NCBI GenBank assembly: GCA_023416745.1
Contig: JAEZHF010000072.1
Location: forward strand, 1-64,000
Direction of reading: 5' to 3'
From: Bacillota bacterium
GTDB taxonomy: Bacteria; Bacillota; Clostridia; Christensenellales; SZUA-584
Length of the DNA: 64,000 nucleotides
The position numbers and the translations under genes were made by a program. The notes beneath the pieces were generated by a model. The model was given only the letters and a program-made list of their open reading frames with translations, was not told the DNA's origin and ran no database searches. Of this stretch, positions 1-8,380 are shown one piece after another (position 1 is the stretch's first letter; each line of letters starts with the position of its first letter).

Positions 1-64
1 CGATGATCAGCTTTGCAGTTTGTTCTCTCATTTCTTCCGTGTACTTTGAATTGTTACTTGGCAT
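1..64 (-). CDS. IS3-type transposase OrfA, N-terminal fragment (cut by window edge)
   Basis: Only the first 21 codons are inside the window; they read MPSNNSKYTEEMREQTAKL and then two isoleucines. This start resembles the small DNA-binding OrfA protein of IS3/IS150-type elements. A good ribosome site (AAGGAGAA) lies just upstream of the ATG at 64. The remainder, including any catalytic OrfB, lies to the left. The call rests on a short stretch, so another short helix-turn-helix protein cannot be excluded. Confidence 0.55.
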   Translation of the reverse strand, partial: MPSNNSKYTEEMREQTAKLII

Positions 65-101
65 AGAGTTCTCCTTTCTCTATGCATATGGTAACAGAAC
101 A

Positions 102-131
102 CACTGCACATTTTTCGCCGCAGTGCACAGG
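102..131. repeat. Inverted repeat, possible end of the insertion sequence
   Basis: CACTGC at 102-107 and GCAGTG at 120-125 form an inverted repeat with a 12-base spacer, upstream of the transposase start. On the minus strand the sequence from about 129 begins TGTGCACTG, which would fit an IS3-type terminal repeat. The other end is outside the window, so the IS boundary is not proven. The stretch 132-320 holds no gene that I can see. Confidence 0.3.
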
Positions 132-320
132 GTATTGTTGAACTATATTATATGCCTATTTTTGTAACACAAAATTAATATATGCAGCTTAAAAACCACT
201 TTACAATCCGAGCTTTGTCGAGATAGAATAAGTGCATTGTTGTTCAGAGGCTATGAAATTATTCTCTGTTTATACATATGTGATAATGTCTTAAAAATGA
301 AGTCAACATTGGAGACGGAT

Positions 321-545
321 ATGACAGTGACACTCAAGCTGAAAAGCGGACTTGACAAATTCTTGTCCAAGCAGGTGGTGCAATGCGAAATATGCGATGA
401 TAAAAAGGTCGTCGATGTATTGAAACAGGTCAAATTCCCTGTGGACATGGCGGGCATCATCGTCGTGGATGGCAAGAGATGCAGTATTGATTCTGTGCTG
501 CACGGCGGAGAACTGGTCAAGATCTTCCCGCCGGCATTCAACTGA
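321..545 (+). CDS. ThiS/MoaD-like beta-grasp protein without C-terminal Gly-Gly
   Basis: A 74-residue protein starting MTVTLKLKSGLDKFLSK. It has the pattern of small ubiquitin-like sulfur carriers: strand, turn, helix (VVDVLKQVKF), then VDGKRCSIDSVLHGGELVKIFPP, which matches the end of ThiS/MoaD domains. The true family ends in Gly-Gly, which becomes a thiocarboxylate; this protein ends in PPAFN and so cannot be activated that way. I chose ATG 321 because GGAGAC stands six bases upstream; an in-frame ATG at 297 has no ribosome site. It stands alone, with no thi or moa genes beside it. A role as a non-sulfur-carrying beta-grasp protein is inference. Confidence 0.5.
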   Translation: MTVTLKLKSGLDKFLSKQVVQCEICDDKKVVDVLKQVKFPVDMAGIIVVDGKRCSIDSVLHGGELVKIFPPAFN

Positions 546-602
546 TTTTTGATTGTATTGCCGGTGATCCGGCATTTATCTGACGACATCCGTATTCCCC
601 TG

Positions 603-631
603 TTGAAGCATCGCGAGACATTTTATATAAT
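603..631 (+). promoter_or_regulatory. Promoter of trmL
   Basis: TTGAAG (603-608), a 17-base spacer and TATAAT (626-631). Transcription would start near 638, about 27 bases before the trmL ATG. Confidence 0.6.
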
Positions 632-664
632 CTTGCGTAACATGTTTCAAGCGGAGGGAATGGG

Positions 665-1129
665 ATGTCTTTTCATATAGTACTTGTGGAACCTGAGATT
701 CCGGCCAATACCGGCAACATTGCGCGCACCTGCGCCGTGACGGGCGCCCGCCTTCATCTGGTGGAGCCGCTCGGCTTTTCGATATCCGATAAAGAATTGA
801 AGCGGGCCGGCTTGGATTACTGGCCATATCTGGGCGTACAGGTTTATAAAAATCTGGATGAATTTTTTTCTGCCACATCGAGTGGAAAGTACTATTTATG
901 TTCCACAAAAGCTCAGCAGAGCTATCATGGTGCGGCTTTTGAGGATGGATGTTACCTGATGTTCGGCAAGGAGACGAAGGGGCTTCCGGAAGAATTGATA
1001 TTCTCGGATATCGGACAAGCGATACGGATACCGATGAAGCCGGGATTGCGTTCCCTTAATCTGTCCAACTCCGTGAGCATCGTGCTTTATGAAGCGCTCC
1101 GTCAACATGGATTTGAAGGTATGTACTGA
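665..1129 (+). CDS. trmL: tRNA (cytidine(34)-2'-O)-methyltransferase TrmL
   Basis: A 154-residue SPOUT methyltransferase that methylates the ribose of the wobble base in certain leucine tRNAs. The protein opens with FHIVLVEPEIPANTGNIART, the hallmark N-terminus of TrmL/YibK. It ends with the knotted cofactor region: FGKETKGLPEE, then IRIPMKPGLRSLNLSNSVSI. The length is typical for the family. A GGAGGG ribosome site precedes ATG 665. It has its own promoter and is followed by a separate promoter for pgk, so it is probably monocistronic. The stretch 1137-1155 just after it is a perfect 7-bp hairpin (ACACTGC/GCAGTGT) without a T-run. Confidence 0.92.
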   Translation: MSFHIVLVEPEIPANTGNIARTCAVTGARLHLVEPLGFSISDKELKRAGLDYWPYLGVQVYKNLDEFFSATSSGKYYLCSTKAQQSYHGAAFEDGCYLMFGKETKGLPEELIFSDIGQAIRIPMKPGLRSLNLSNSVSIVLYEALRQHGFEGMY

Positions 1130-1206
1130 CAAAAAAACACTGCTGAACGCAGTGTGGATAACTTGTGGAAACTGCATATCGTTACGACTAAAGGCGGATT
1201 TTGTTC

Positions 1207-1235
1207 TTGCAATTTTTAGACCTTTCGAATAGAAT
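1207..1235 (+). promoter_or_regulatory. Promoter of pgk
   Basis: TTGCAA (1207-1212), a 17-base spacer and TAGAAT (1230-1235), 48 bases before the pgk start. It would drive the glycolytic gene set. Confidence 0.55.
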
Positions 1236-1282
1236 GATGGATGGTATTGAGTTTGAGTGTTTTATTAACAAAGGAGCCTTTT

Positions 1283-2467
1283 ATGAACAAAAAGACAGTG
1301 AAAGATATTGAGGTCGCCGGGAAGAAGGTATTGGTCCGGGTTGACTTTAATGTACCCCTCAATGATAAAAAGGAAGTGACAGACGATAAGAGAATTGTGG
1401 CTGCGCTGCCGACGATCGAATACCTTGTCAGTCAGAACGCCAAAGTTATACTTTGCTCGCATCTGGGTCGTCCAAAGGGTGAGTTTAAGCCCGAGTTCTC
1501 GCTGCAGCCGGTAGCGGCGCGGTTAGAGAAGCTGATCGGCAAAAAGGTGACCTTCGCGGCCGACGTGATCGGCGAGAGCGCGCAGACAGCGGTCAACGGC
1601 ATGCAGGACGGCGATATCGTGCTGCTTGAGAACGTGCGTTTTCATAAGGAAGAGACCGCTAACGACCCCGAGTTCTCCAAAAAGCTGGCTTCTTTTGCGG
1701 ATATATTTGTCAATGACGCATTTGGTACTGCGCACCGCGCTCACGCATCCACAGTAGGCGTGGCCAGCTACATACCGGCAGTAGCCGGTTTCCTGATCGG
1801 AAAAGAGCTGGAAGTGCTGGGCGGCGCGCTGGAAAAACCGATTCGCCCGTTTGTGGCGATACTGGGCGGCGCGAAGGTGTCGGACAAGATCGGCGTTATC
1901 GACAATCTGATCAATAAGGTAGACGCCATCATCATCGGCGGCGGCATGGCCTATACGTTCCTCAAAGCCCAAGGGATGGAAGTGGGCGCATCGCTGGTGG
2001 ACAACGAGCGACTGGAACTCGCGTTGGATCTGCTTAAGAAAGCCAAGGCCAAGGGCGTGGACATCATGCTGCCGGTGGATTCCATCGTGGCGGACAAGTT
2101 CGACGTGAACGCCAAGACGGATGTGGTCCCCTCCGAGCATATGCCGGAAGGCTGGCTGGGCCTTGATATCGGACCGACCACCAAAATGCTTTACACCGAC
2201 AAGATCCGCACCGCCAAAACGGTGATATGGAACGGACCGATGGGCGTGTTCGAAATGGCGCCGTTTGCAGAAGGCACCAAAGCGATCGCCAAGGCAATGG
2301 CGGATTCCGAAGCGGTCACCATCATCGGCGGCGGTGACAGCGCGGCAGCGGTCAAGCAGCTGGGCTTCGCGGACGCGATGACGCACATATCCACAGGCGG
2401 CGGCGCAAGCCTGGAATATCTTGAAGGCATAGAGCTGCCCGGCATCGTGGCGCTTCAGGATAAATAA
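1283..2467 (+). CDS. pgk: Phosphoglycerate kinase
   Basis: A 394-residue protein that moves phosphate from 1,3-bisphosphoglycerate to ADP in glycolysis. Hallmarks are KKVLVRVDFNVPL near the start, SHLGRPKGE (substrate loop), LENVRFHKEE, the central FVAILGGAKVSDKI, and near the end the nucleotide loops WNGPMGVFE and GGGDSAAAV. Length is normal. I chose ATG 1283, which has AAGGAG seven bases upstream; an in-frame upstream start at 1241 would add 14 residues that do not resemble the family. It is followed by a terminator and then tpiA and gpmI. No gap or eno gene is in this cluster. Confidence 0.97.
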   Translation: MNKKTVKDIEVAGKKVLVRVDFNVPLNDKKEVTDDKRIVAALPTIEYLVSQNAKVILCSHLGRPKGEFKPEFSLQPVAARLEKLIGKKVTFAADVIGESAQTAVNGMQDGDIVLLENVRFHKEETANDPEFSKKLASFADIFVNDAFGTAHRAHASTVGVASYIPAVAGFLIGKELEVLGGALEKPIRPFVAILGGAKVSDKIGVIDNLINKVDAIIIGGGMAYTFLKAQGMEVGASLVDNERLELALDLLKKAKAKGVDIMLPVDSIVADKFDVNAKTDVVPSEHMPEGWLGLDIGPTTKMLYTDKIRTAKTVIWNGPMGVFEMAPFAEGTKAIAKAMADSEAVTIIGGGDSAAAVKQLGFADAMTHISTGGGASLEYLEGIELPGIVALQDK

Positions 2468-2499
2468 GGGAACAGCGCTCCTGTGACAAGCCATGCGAA

Positions 2500-2527
2500 G
2501 GCTGCTCCCTTTGGGGCAGCCTTTTTT
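2500..2527 (+). terminator. Rho-independent terminator or attenuator after pgk
   Basis: GGCTGC and GCAGCC close a stem extended by CCC/GGG with a bulged T, followed by six T. It should partly separate pgk from tpiA. Confidence 0.75.
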
Positions 2528-2596
2528 AAAGAGTGAGAGAAGGCTTTTAACACTCATAAAGAGAAATAAAGATTATAATAATTGGGAGGCTATATC

Positions 2597-3346
2597 ATGA
2601 GAAAACCGATCATTGCAGGAAATTGGAAGATGAACAAGACCCCCGGCGAAACCGTTTCGCTGATCAAAAACCTGATCCCGCTTGTCGCTGATGTGGACAA
2701 GGTGGACGTTGTGGTTTGTCCGCCGTTTGTAGACTTGGCAGCGGCGAAAGAGGCACTGGCCGGCTCCAACATCGCTCTGGGTGCGCAGAACATGCACTTT
2801 GAGGAGAGCGGCGCATATACCGGAGAGATTTCTCCCGGCATGCTGCTGGCGCTGGGTGTGGAATACGTAATACTGGGACACTCGGAACGCCGCCAATACT
2901 TCGGTGAGACGGACGAAGGCGTGAACAAGAAGGTGAAGGCGGCGCTCAAAGCGAGCATCAAACCCATCGTGTGTGTGGGCGAAACGCTGGAAGAGCGCGA
3001 AAGCGGTATCACCGCCGAAGTCGTCTGCAAGCAGACCAAGCTGGCGCTGCTGGGCCTCTCCGAAGAGGAGGCTGCGGGCATCGTGATCGCTTACGAACCC
3101 ATTTGGGCCATTGGCACCGGCAAGACGGCTACAGCCGAAGACGCGAACGAGACCATCGGCGCCATCCGCGACGCGGTAAAGCAGGTGTACGGCGGCGGCA
3201 CGGCAAAGGCGGTTCGCATTCAGTACGGCGGCAGCATGAAGCCCTCCAATGCGTCTGAACTGATGGCCAAGTCGGAGATCGACGGCGGCCTGATCGGCGG
3301 CGCGGCGCTCAAGGCCGAAGATTTCGCCGGCATCGTGAAGTTTTGA
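2597..3346 (+). CDS. tpiA: Triose-phosphate isomerase
   Basis: A 249-residue TIM-barrel enzyme interconverting dihydroxyacetone phosphate and glyceraldehyde 3-phosphate. Visible are IAGNWKMNKT (catalytic Lys), ILGHSERR (catalytic His), AYEPIWAIGTGKTAT (catalytic Glu and the mobile loop) and QYGGSMKPSN plus GLIGGAAL (phosphate grip). Length is typical. The start is ATG 2597, with GGGAGG eight bases before; a weak in-frame start at 2582 lies inside the leader. A TATAAT at 2574 suggests it may also have its own promoter after the pgk terminator. gpmI follows after 12 bases. Confidence 0.97.
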   Translation: MRKPIIAGNWKMNKTPGETVSLIKNLIPLVADVDKVDVVVCPPFVDLAAAKEALAGSNIALGAQNMHFEESGAYTGEISPGMLLALGVEYVILGHSERRQYFGETDEGVNKKVKAALKASIKPIVCVGETLEERESGITAEVVCKQTKLALLGLSEEEAAGIVIAYEPIWAIGTGKTATAEDANETIGAIRDAVKQVYGGGTAKAVRIQYGGSMKPSNASELMAKSEIDGGLIGGAALKAEDFAGIVKF

Positions 3347-3358
3347 GCAGAGGTTGAT

Positions 3359-4894
3359 ATGGCAAAGAAACTGACTGCGCTGATGATATTGGACGGCTTT
3401 GGCCAGGGCGTGGAGGATGGCGGCAACGCCATCGCCGTCGCCGGGATTCCCAATATCTCAGCGCTTAAAAAGGAATACCCGACCACCATCATCGGCGCGT
3501 CCGGCATGGACGTCGGCCTGCCGCGCGGGCAGATGGGCAACTCCGAGGTGGGGCACCTGAACATCGGTGCGGGCCGTATCGTGTATCAGGAACTCACCCG
3601 CATCACAAAGGACATAGAAGACGGCGGTTTCTTCAAGAAGGAGGAGTTTCTCGCCGCTATCGACAACGTCAAAAAGTACGGCACCAAACTGCATACCTAC
3701 GGCCTGATGTCGGACGGCGGTGTACACAGCCATCAGGAGCATCTGTACGCGCTGCTGGAGCTTGCCAAAGAGCAGGGGCTTAGCAACGTCTATATCCATT
3801 GCTTCATGGACGGGCGCGATGTGCCGCCGGACAGCGGCAAGGGCTTTATCGAGAAGCTGGAAACTAAGATCGAGCAAATCGGTATCGGCGAGATCGCAAC
3901 AGTGATGGGGCGCTATTATTCCATGGACCGCGACAACCGCTTTGAGCGCGTCGAAAAGGCATATGCGGTTATGGCGTGCGGCGAAGGCAACACCGCGTCG
4001 TCTGCGGTGGAGGCCATGCAGACAAGCTACGATAACGGCGTGATGGATGAGTTCGTTGTGCCTACCGCGATCGTGAAGAACGGCAGGCCGGTGGCCACCA
4101 TCGGAGCCAACGATTCCATCATATTCTTCAACTTCCGCCCGGACCGCGCTCGGGAGATTACGCGTGCCTTCATCGACGAGGATTTTACGGGCTTTGCGCG
4201 CGATTACTTCCCGGTGTTTTACGTCTGCATGACGCAGTATGACAAGACGTTCCAAAACGTGCATGTGGCCTACAAGCCGCAGTCGCTGGCCAACACGCTG
4301 GGCGAATACCTTGCGATGAGCGGCAAGCGCCAGTTCCGCATCGCGGAAACGGAGAAGTATGCGCACGTTACGTTCTTCTTTAACGGCGGCGTAGAAAAGC
4401 CCAACGAGGGCGAGGACCGCTTCCTGATACCATCGCCCAAGGTGGCAACCTACGATTTGAAGCCGGAGATGAGTGCGTACGAAGTGGCGGACGAAGCGGT
4501 GAAGCACATCGAGTCGGGCGAGTACGACGTGATGGTACTGAACTTCGCGAACCCGGACATGGTGGGCCACACCGGCATACTAGAAGCGGCGGTGAAAGCC
4601 GTGAAGGCTGTGGACGAGTGCGTCGGCAAGGTGGTGGGCGCAATACTCAAAAACGGCGGTGAGGTTATCATCACGGCAGATCACGGCAACTCCGAGAAGA
4701 TGTTCGACGATAACGGCGGGCCGTTTACCGCCCACACAACCAATCCGGTGCCGCTGATACTGGTGAGCGAGAGGTACAAGAACGCAAAGCTTCGGGAGGA
4801 TGGCCGCCTGGCCGATCTTGCACCCACACTGCTGGGACTGATGGGGCTGCCCGTTCCGGAAGAAATGACAGGCAGGACGCTGATCGAACAATGA
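3359..4894 (+). CDS. gpmI: 2,3-bisphosphoglycerate-independent phosphoglycerate mutase
   Basis: A 511-residue manganese-dependent mutase that converts 3- to 2-phosphoglycerate. It begins LTALMILDGFG (metal Asp) and carries the phospho-serine motif MGNSEVGHLNIGAGR. Later come MDGRDVPP, GRYYSMDRDNR, FNFRPDRAREITR, and the C-terminal metal site ITADHGNSE with FTAHTTNPVP. Full length for the family. It is 12 bases from tpiA and ends at a terminator, so tpiA-gpmI form an operon. The helper-independent mutase is the usual form in Clostridia. Confidence 0.97.
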   Translation: MAKKLTALMILDGFGQGVEDGGNAIAVAGIPNISALKKEYPTTIIGASGMDVGLPRGQMGNSEVGHLNIGAGRIVYQELTRITKDIEDGGFFKKEEFLAAIDNVKKYGTKLHTYGLMSDGGVHSHQEHLYALLELAKEQGLSNVYIHCFMDGRDVPPDSGKGFIEKLETKIEQIGIGEIATVMGRYYSMDRDNRFERVEKAYAVMACGEGNTASSAVEAMQTSYDNGVMDEFVVPTAIVKNGRPVATIGANDSIIFFNFRPDRAREITRAFIDEDFTGFARDYFPVFYVCMTQYDKTFQNVHVAYKPQSLANTLGEYLAMSGKRQFRIAETEKYAHVTFFFNGGVEKPNEGEDRFLIPSPKVATYDLKPEMSAYEVADEAVKHIESGEYDVMVLNFANPDMVGHTGILEAAVKAVKAVDECVGKVVGAILKNGGEVIITADHGNSEKMFDDNGGPFTAHTTNPVPLILVSERYKNAKLREDGRLADLAPTLLGLMGLPVPEEMTGRTLIEQ

Positions 4895-4902
4895 TATGGA
4901 TG

Positions 4903-4936
4903 AGAAACGCTTTGCTGCGGCAGGGCGTTTCTTTTC
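4903..4936 (+). terminator. Terminator after gpmI
   Basis: AGAAACGC and GCGTTTCT form an 8-bp stem, with an inner CTG/CAG pairing, followed by a T-rich run (TTTTCT). Confidence 0.75.
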
Positions 4937-5070
4937 TGGAAATTCTCCGGCTTGCAAAAACCGGTTGAATCAAAAAACAAAAATGACTTAAGGATATTCG
5001 TTCATTTTTGGAGTAGATTAATGGTGGCAAACCATGTATAATAAAAAAAAGCCAAAGGAGTGATGCCAAT

Positions 5071-5472
5071 ATGATCCAAATCATTTATGGTAAGAAGGGC
5101 AGCGGAAAATCGAAAAGGCTTCTTGACATGGCCAACTCAGAGGTCGAAACAGCCAAAGGCAACATCGTCTATCTGGACGACAACAACAGGTGCATGTACG
5201 ACTTAAAGCACGAGATACGATTTATCAATCTGGCAGACTACAGTATTAACAATTTTGATAAGCTCTATGGTTTTGTATGCGGCATATTATCCAGAGATTT
5301 TGATATTTCATCGGTTTACATAGACGGTTTGAAGAAGATGATTCGCAAGGACGATGACGACGTCGAAAAGCTCCTGAAGAAGTTTGACAAGGTGTTTGGG
5401 GACATCAATGCTTATCTGGTCATCAGCGGCAGCGAGGAAGTGCCTGAATACCTGGAGAAGTTGGTTATATAG
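5071..5472 (+). CDS. Small P-loop ATP-binding protein of unknown role
   Basis: A 133-residue protein with a clear Walker A motif at its start (IIYGKKGSGKSKRLLD, about residues 4-19). A Walker B-like SSVYIDGL follows near residues 74-81, then an acidic patch (RKDDDDVEKLL) and LVISGSEEVPEYL. Such short proteins are common in Clostridia and are often mislabelled PilT; it lacks the PilT secretion-ATPase boxes and is too short. It is not part of the pilus locus 40 kb away. It has its own possible -10 (TATAAT at 5037) and ribosome site AAAGGAG. I do not know its function. Confidence 0.7.
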   Translation: MIQIIYGKKGSGKSKRLLDMANSEVETAKGNIVYLDDNNRCMYDLKHEIRFINLADYSINNFDKLYGFVCGILSRDFDISSVYIDGLKKMIRKDDDDVEKLLKKFDKVFGDINAYLVISGSEEVPEYLEKLVI

Positions 5473-5628
5473 AGACAATCCAGTAGCTTACAGAGCCTGC
5501 GCATTTGCGGGCGTTTTGAGCGGCTCTGCCGGGACCTGGCAGACCATTCAGGCGCGCTGCGCGCAGGTTTGTTTTTGCGGAGTTCCCGCCGCAAGGTGCG
5601 GGACAATTCTATATCGGAGGAATGAAAC
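5473..5628 (+). other. Structured leader upstream of thrC
   Basis: This 156-base gap is rich in short inverted repeats, for example CCCGC/GCGGG around 5587-5605 and the self-complementary GCGCGCTGCGCGC near 5552. No T-box sequence, run of threonine codons or T-tract terminator is visible, so any attenuation role is unproven. Confidence 0.25.
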
Positions 5629-7083
5629 ATGATACTGGTGAGTACGCGGGACAGCAAATTGGGCATGCCGGCTTCCAAAGCGGTGCTGCAGGGCATTTCG
5701 CCGGATGGCGGGCTGTTTGTGCCCCTCACATTCCCAAAACTGAAATGGAAGAAGGGGGAAGCCTATCCGGCGCTGTGTGCGCGTGTGCTGGCTGCGTTCT
5801 TCGACGACCTGCCGGAGCTGGAACAGCTCACACAAGACGCTTACCGCCCGTTCGACGATGAGAAAAAAGCGCCTGTGGTGAAAATGGCAGACGGTGAATA
5901 TATGCTGGAGCTGTGGCACGGGCCCACGCTGGCGTTTAAAGACATGGCGCTCTCTGTGCTGCCTCGGCTGCTTTCCGCGTCGATGGACGTGCATGGCGGA
6001 AAGGATATACTGATACTCGTCGCCACGTCGGGCGATACCGGAAAGGCGGCGCTGGAGGGCTTCTGCGACGTACCGCGCACCCGCATCGTGGTGTTCTATC
6101 CCAGTGAAGGGGTATCCGATATGCAGAAGCTGCAGATGGTGACGCAGGAGGGAAGCAATACGCATGTGGTGGCCGTGAACGGCAACTTCGACGACGCGCA
6201 GAACGGCGTGAAGGAGATGTTTGGCGACGAGACGTTTGTGGCCGCTGTTGGGGAGAAAGGATACAGCCTGTCGTCCGCCAACTCTATCAACTTCGGACGG
6301 CTTGCGCCGCAGATCGCGTATTACTTTGGTGCGTACGCGCAACTGCTGGACAGCGGCGAGATCATTGACGGGGAAGCGGTCAACTTTGCGGTACCCACGG
6401 GCAACTTTGGCAATATACTGGCCGGTTACTACGCCATGCGTATGGGTCTGCCAATCCATAAGCTGATCTGTGCATCCAACAAAAACAACGTGCTGACGGA
6501 TTTTTTCCATCAGGGAGCATATTCGCTGAACAGGCCGTTCTATAAGACGATGTCACCGTCGATGGATATACTGATATCCAGCAACTTAGAACGCCTGTTG
6601 TTCGAACTGACAGGCCGCGATCCGCACAGGGTATCGGCGATGATGAAGCAGCTGAATGAGACGGGCCGTTACGACATCGGCAATACCGCCAATAAAGCGC
6701 TGGCGGAAAATTTCTGGGCTGACTGGTGCGATGAAAACGAGACGATGGCTTGCATAAAAAGCACGTTTGAGCAGAAGGGCTATTTGCTGGATACGCACAC
6801 CGCCGTTGCTGCTGCCGTTTATGAGAAATACAAAGCGACGGGCGACAAGACAAAGACCGTGATCGTGTCCACCGCGTCGCCGTACAAGTTCCCTCAGGAC
6901 GTTCTGAACTCCCTGAGCGAGAGCACAGAAGGCATGGACGCGTTCGCGCTGTCCCGGCGTCTGAGCGAGCTGACAGGAACCAAGCTGCCGCAGCAGATCG
7001 TAGAACTGGAGCACAAGCCTGTGCGGCACAAGGCCGTGGCGGATCGGGATGCGATGCGCGGCGCTGTACTGGAGGCGCTTTGA
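5629..7083 (+). CDS. thrC: Threonine synthase
   Basis: A 484-residue pyridoxal-phosphate enzyme that makes threonine from O-phosphohomoserine. The N-terminus STRDSKLGMPASKAVLQGIS with SPDGGLFVP is the thrC signature, ELWHGPTLAFKDMAL contains the cofactor-binding lysine, and VATSGDTGKAAL binds the cofactor phosphate. Length fits the longer (yeast/E. coli-type) subgroup, which usually begins in this way. A GGAGG ribosome site precedes the ATG. It heads the operon thrC, DUF503 gene, trpS, HAD phosphatase; spacings are from overlap to about 14 bases. Confidence 0.95.
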   Translation: MILVSTRDSKLGMPASKAVLQGISPDGGLFVPLTFPKLKWKKGEAYPALCARVLAAFFDDLPELEQLTQDAYRPFDDEKKAPVVKMADGEYMLELWHGPTLAFKDMALSVLPRLLSASMDVHGGKDILILVATSGDTGKAALEGFCDVPRTRIVVFYPSEGVSDMQKLQMVTQEGSNTHVVAVNGNFDDAQNGVKEMFGDETFVAAVGEKGYSLSSANSINFGRLAPQIAYYFGAYAQLLDSGEIIDGEAVNFAVPTGNFGNILAGYYAMRMGLPIHKLICASNKNNVLTDFFHQGAYSLNRPFYKTMSPSMDILISSNLERLLFELTGRDPHRVSAMMKQLNETGRYDIGNTANKALAENFWADWCDENETMACIKSTFEQKGYLLDTHTAVAAAVYEKYKATGDKTKTVIVSTASPYKFPQDVLNSLSESTEGMDAFALSRRLSELTGTKLPQQIVELEHKPVRHKAVADRDAMRGAVLEAL

Positions 7084-7085
7084 TC

Positions 7086-7361
7086 ATGGATGCTGCGGTT
7101 TTTGAGGTGGCGTTTACCGTCACCGGTGCACAAAGCCTTAAAGACAAACGCATGGTGGTGAAAAGCATCCGCGAGCGATGCCGCAGCCGTTTCAATGTGT
7201 CGGTTATCGAGAGCGGAGACAATGATAAATGGCAGCTGGCGCGCCTTGGCTTCGCGCTGGCCGCTCTGGGGCCTGCGGAAGCGGCGCAGTCTGCGCAGAC
7301 CATCATCGATTTTTTGTATGATGACGACAGGATCGAGATCATTGAAATCGTAAGTGAATAG
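7086..7361 (+). CDS. DUF503 (YlxP-like) protein
   Basis: A 91-residue protein with the DUF503 pattern: FTVTGAQSLKDKRMVVKSI, then CRSRFNVSVIESGDNDKWQ and a C-terminal helix ending DDRIEIIEIVSE. YlxP proteins are small ferredoxin-fold proteins; in Bacillus ylxP sits near rbfA and infB, but here it lies between thrC and trpS. ATG 7086 is preferred over a TTG at 7080 because GGAGGCG ends eight bases before it. The gene starts just after the thrC stop. Its role is unknown. Confidence 0.8.
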   Translation: MDAAVFEVAFTVTGAQSLKDKRMVVKSIRERCRSRFNVSVIESGDNDKWQLARLGFALAALGPAEAAQSAQTIIDFLYDDDRIEIIEIVSE

Positions 7362-7374
7362 GGAGGATAGGCCC

Positions 7375-8376
7375 ATGAGCGATAAAAAGACGATATTCTC
7401 TGGCGTGCAGCCGTCCGGTGTGCTGACGATCGGCAACTATCTGGGCGCGATCAAGAACTGGGTCAAGCTGCAGGACGAATACAACTGCTACTACTGCGTG
7501 GTGGATATGCACGCGCTGACGGTGCGGCAGGACGCGGCAGACCTGCGTAAACGCTGCCTCGATACGTTGTCGCTGCTGCTGGCGGCCGGGTTGTCGCCGG
7601 AGAAGAACATCATGTTCTGCCAGTCGCACGTGTCGTGCCATGCCGAGCTGATGTGGGTGCTCAGCTGCTACACATATATCGGTGAGCTTTCCCGTATGAC
7701 GCAGTTCAAGGAGAAGAGCGAGCGCCACGCGGACAACATTAATGCCGGGCTGTTCACATATCCGGTGCTGATGGCGGCGGACATACTGCTGTATTCCGCA
7801 GACCTCGTACCGGTGGGTGCGGACCAGAAGCAGCACCTGGAGATCACGCGGGATATCGCGATACGCTTCAACAACATATACGGCGATGTATTCACCGTTC
7901 CCGAGCCGGACATCCCCAAGGCGGGCGCGCGGGTGATGAGCCTCGCAGAGCCGACGGCCAAGATGTCCAAGTCGGACAGCAACGAAAACGCGTACGTGTC
8001 GCTGCTGGATCCGCCTGAGGTGATTCAGCGCAAATTTAAACGTGCGGTTACAGATTCGGACGGCCAGATACGCTATTCTGAGGACAAGCCGGGCGTGTCC
8101 AACCTGATGTCTATATACGGTGCGGTGACCGGCCTGTCGTTTAACGATATCGAGAAGGAGCTTGAGGGGCAAGGCTACGGCGCGCTGAAATCCCGCGTTG
8201 CGGACGCCGTGGTTGCGGAACTGGAACCGCTGCAGAAGGAGTACGCGCGTATTCGGGCTGACAAGGCTTACCTGAGCGGGGTTATTCAGAGCGGCGCGCA
8301 GCGCGCAGGCAGCAATGCATCGCGGATGCTGCGCAAGGTGTATAAGAAGATCGGCTTTGCGCCGGAAAAGGTATGA
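7375..8376 (+). CDS. trpS: Tryptophanyl-tRNA synthetase
   Basis: A 333-residue class I synthetase charging tRNA-Trp. The N-terminus IFSGVQPSGVLTIGNYLGA contains the HIGH-like site (TIGN), DLVPVGADQKQHLE binds substrate, and AKMSKSDSNEN is the KMSKS loop. Length is normal. The start is ATG 7375, nine bases after GGGAGG; an upstream in-frame start at 7354 overlaps the DUF503 gene. It is co-transcribed with thrC and the DUF503 gene and has no T-box of its own, unlike many Clostridia trpS genes. The window also holds mtrB, a tryptophan-sensing regulator, at 29202. Confidence 0.97.
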   Translation: MSDKKTIFSGVQPSGVLTIGNYLGAIKNWVKLQDEYNCYYCVVDMHALTVRQDAADLRKRCLDTLSLLLAAGLSPEKNIMFCQSHVSCHAELMWVLSCYTYIGELSRMTQFKEKSERHADNINAGLFTYPVLMAADILLYSADLVPVGADQKQHLEITRDIAIRFNNIYGDVFTVPEPDIPKAGARVMSLAEPTAKMSKSDSNENAYVSLLDPPEVIQRKFKRAVTDSDGQIRYSEDKPGVSNLMSIYGAVTGLSFNDIEKELEGQGYGALKSRVADAVVAELEPLQKEYARIRADKAYLSGVIQSGAQRAGSNASRMLRKVYKKIGFAPEKV

Positions 8377-8380
8377 CAAA

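Noticed and set aside
1523..2557. 344-residue open frame opposite pgk
   Set aside because: It is a shadow of pgk codon use, without a ribosome site or known motifs. The same applies to long antisense frames opposite gpmI (3458-4570), trpS (7339-8403), recQ (27486-28991) and valS (58461-59825).
5071..5472. PilT label for the small P-loop protein
   Set aside because: It lacks the Asp box, Walker B and His box of PilT and is only 133 residues; true pilT is at 52687.
7355..7380. Cluster of GAG/TAG triplets over the trpS ribosome site, possible TRAP target
   Set aside because: Only four triplets with uneven spacing (1, 2 and about 5 bases). TRAP needs about 9-11 triplets spaced 2-3 bases. The GGGAGG ribosome site alone explains most of it.
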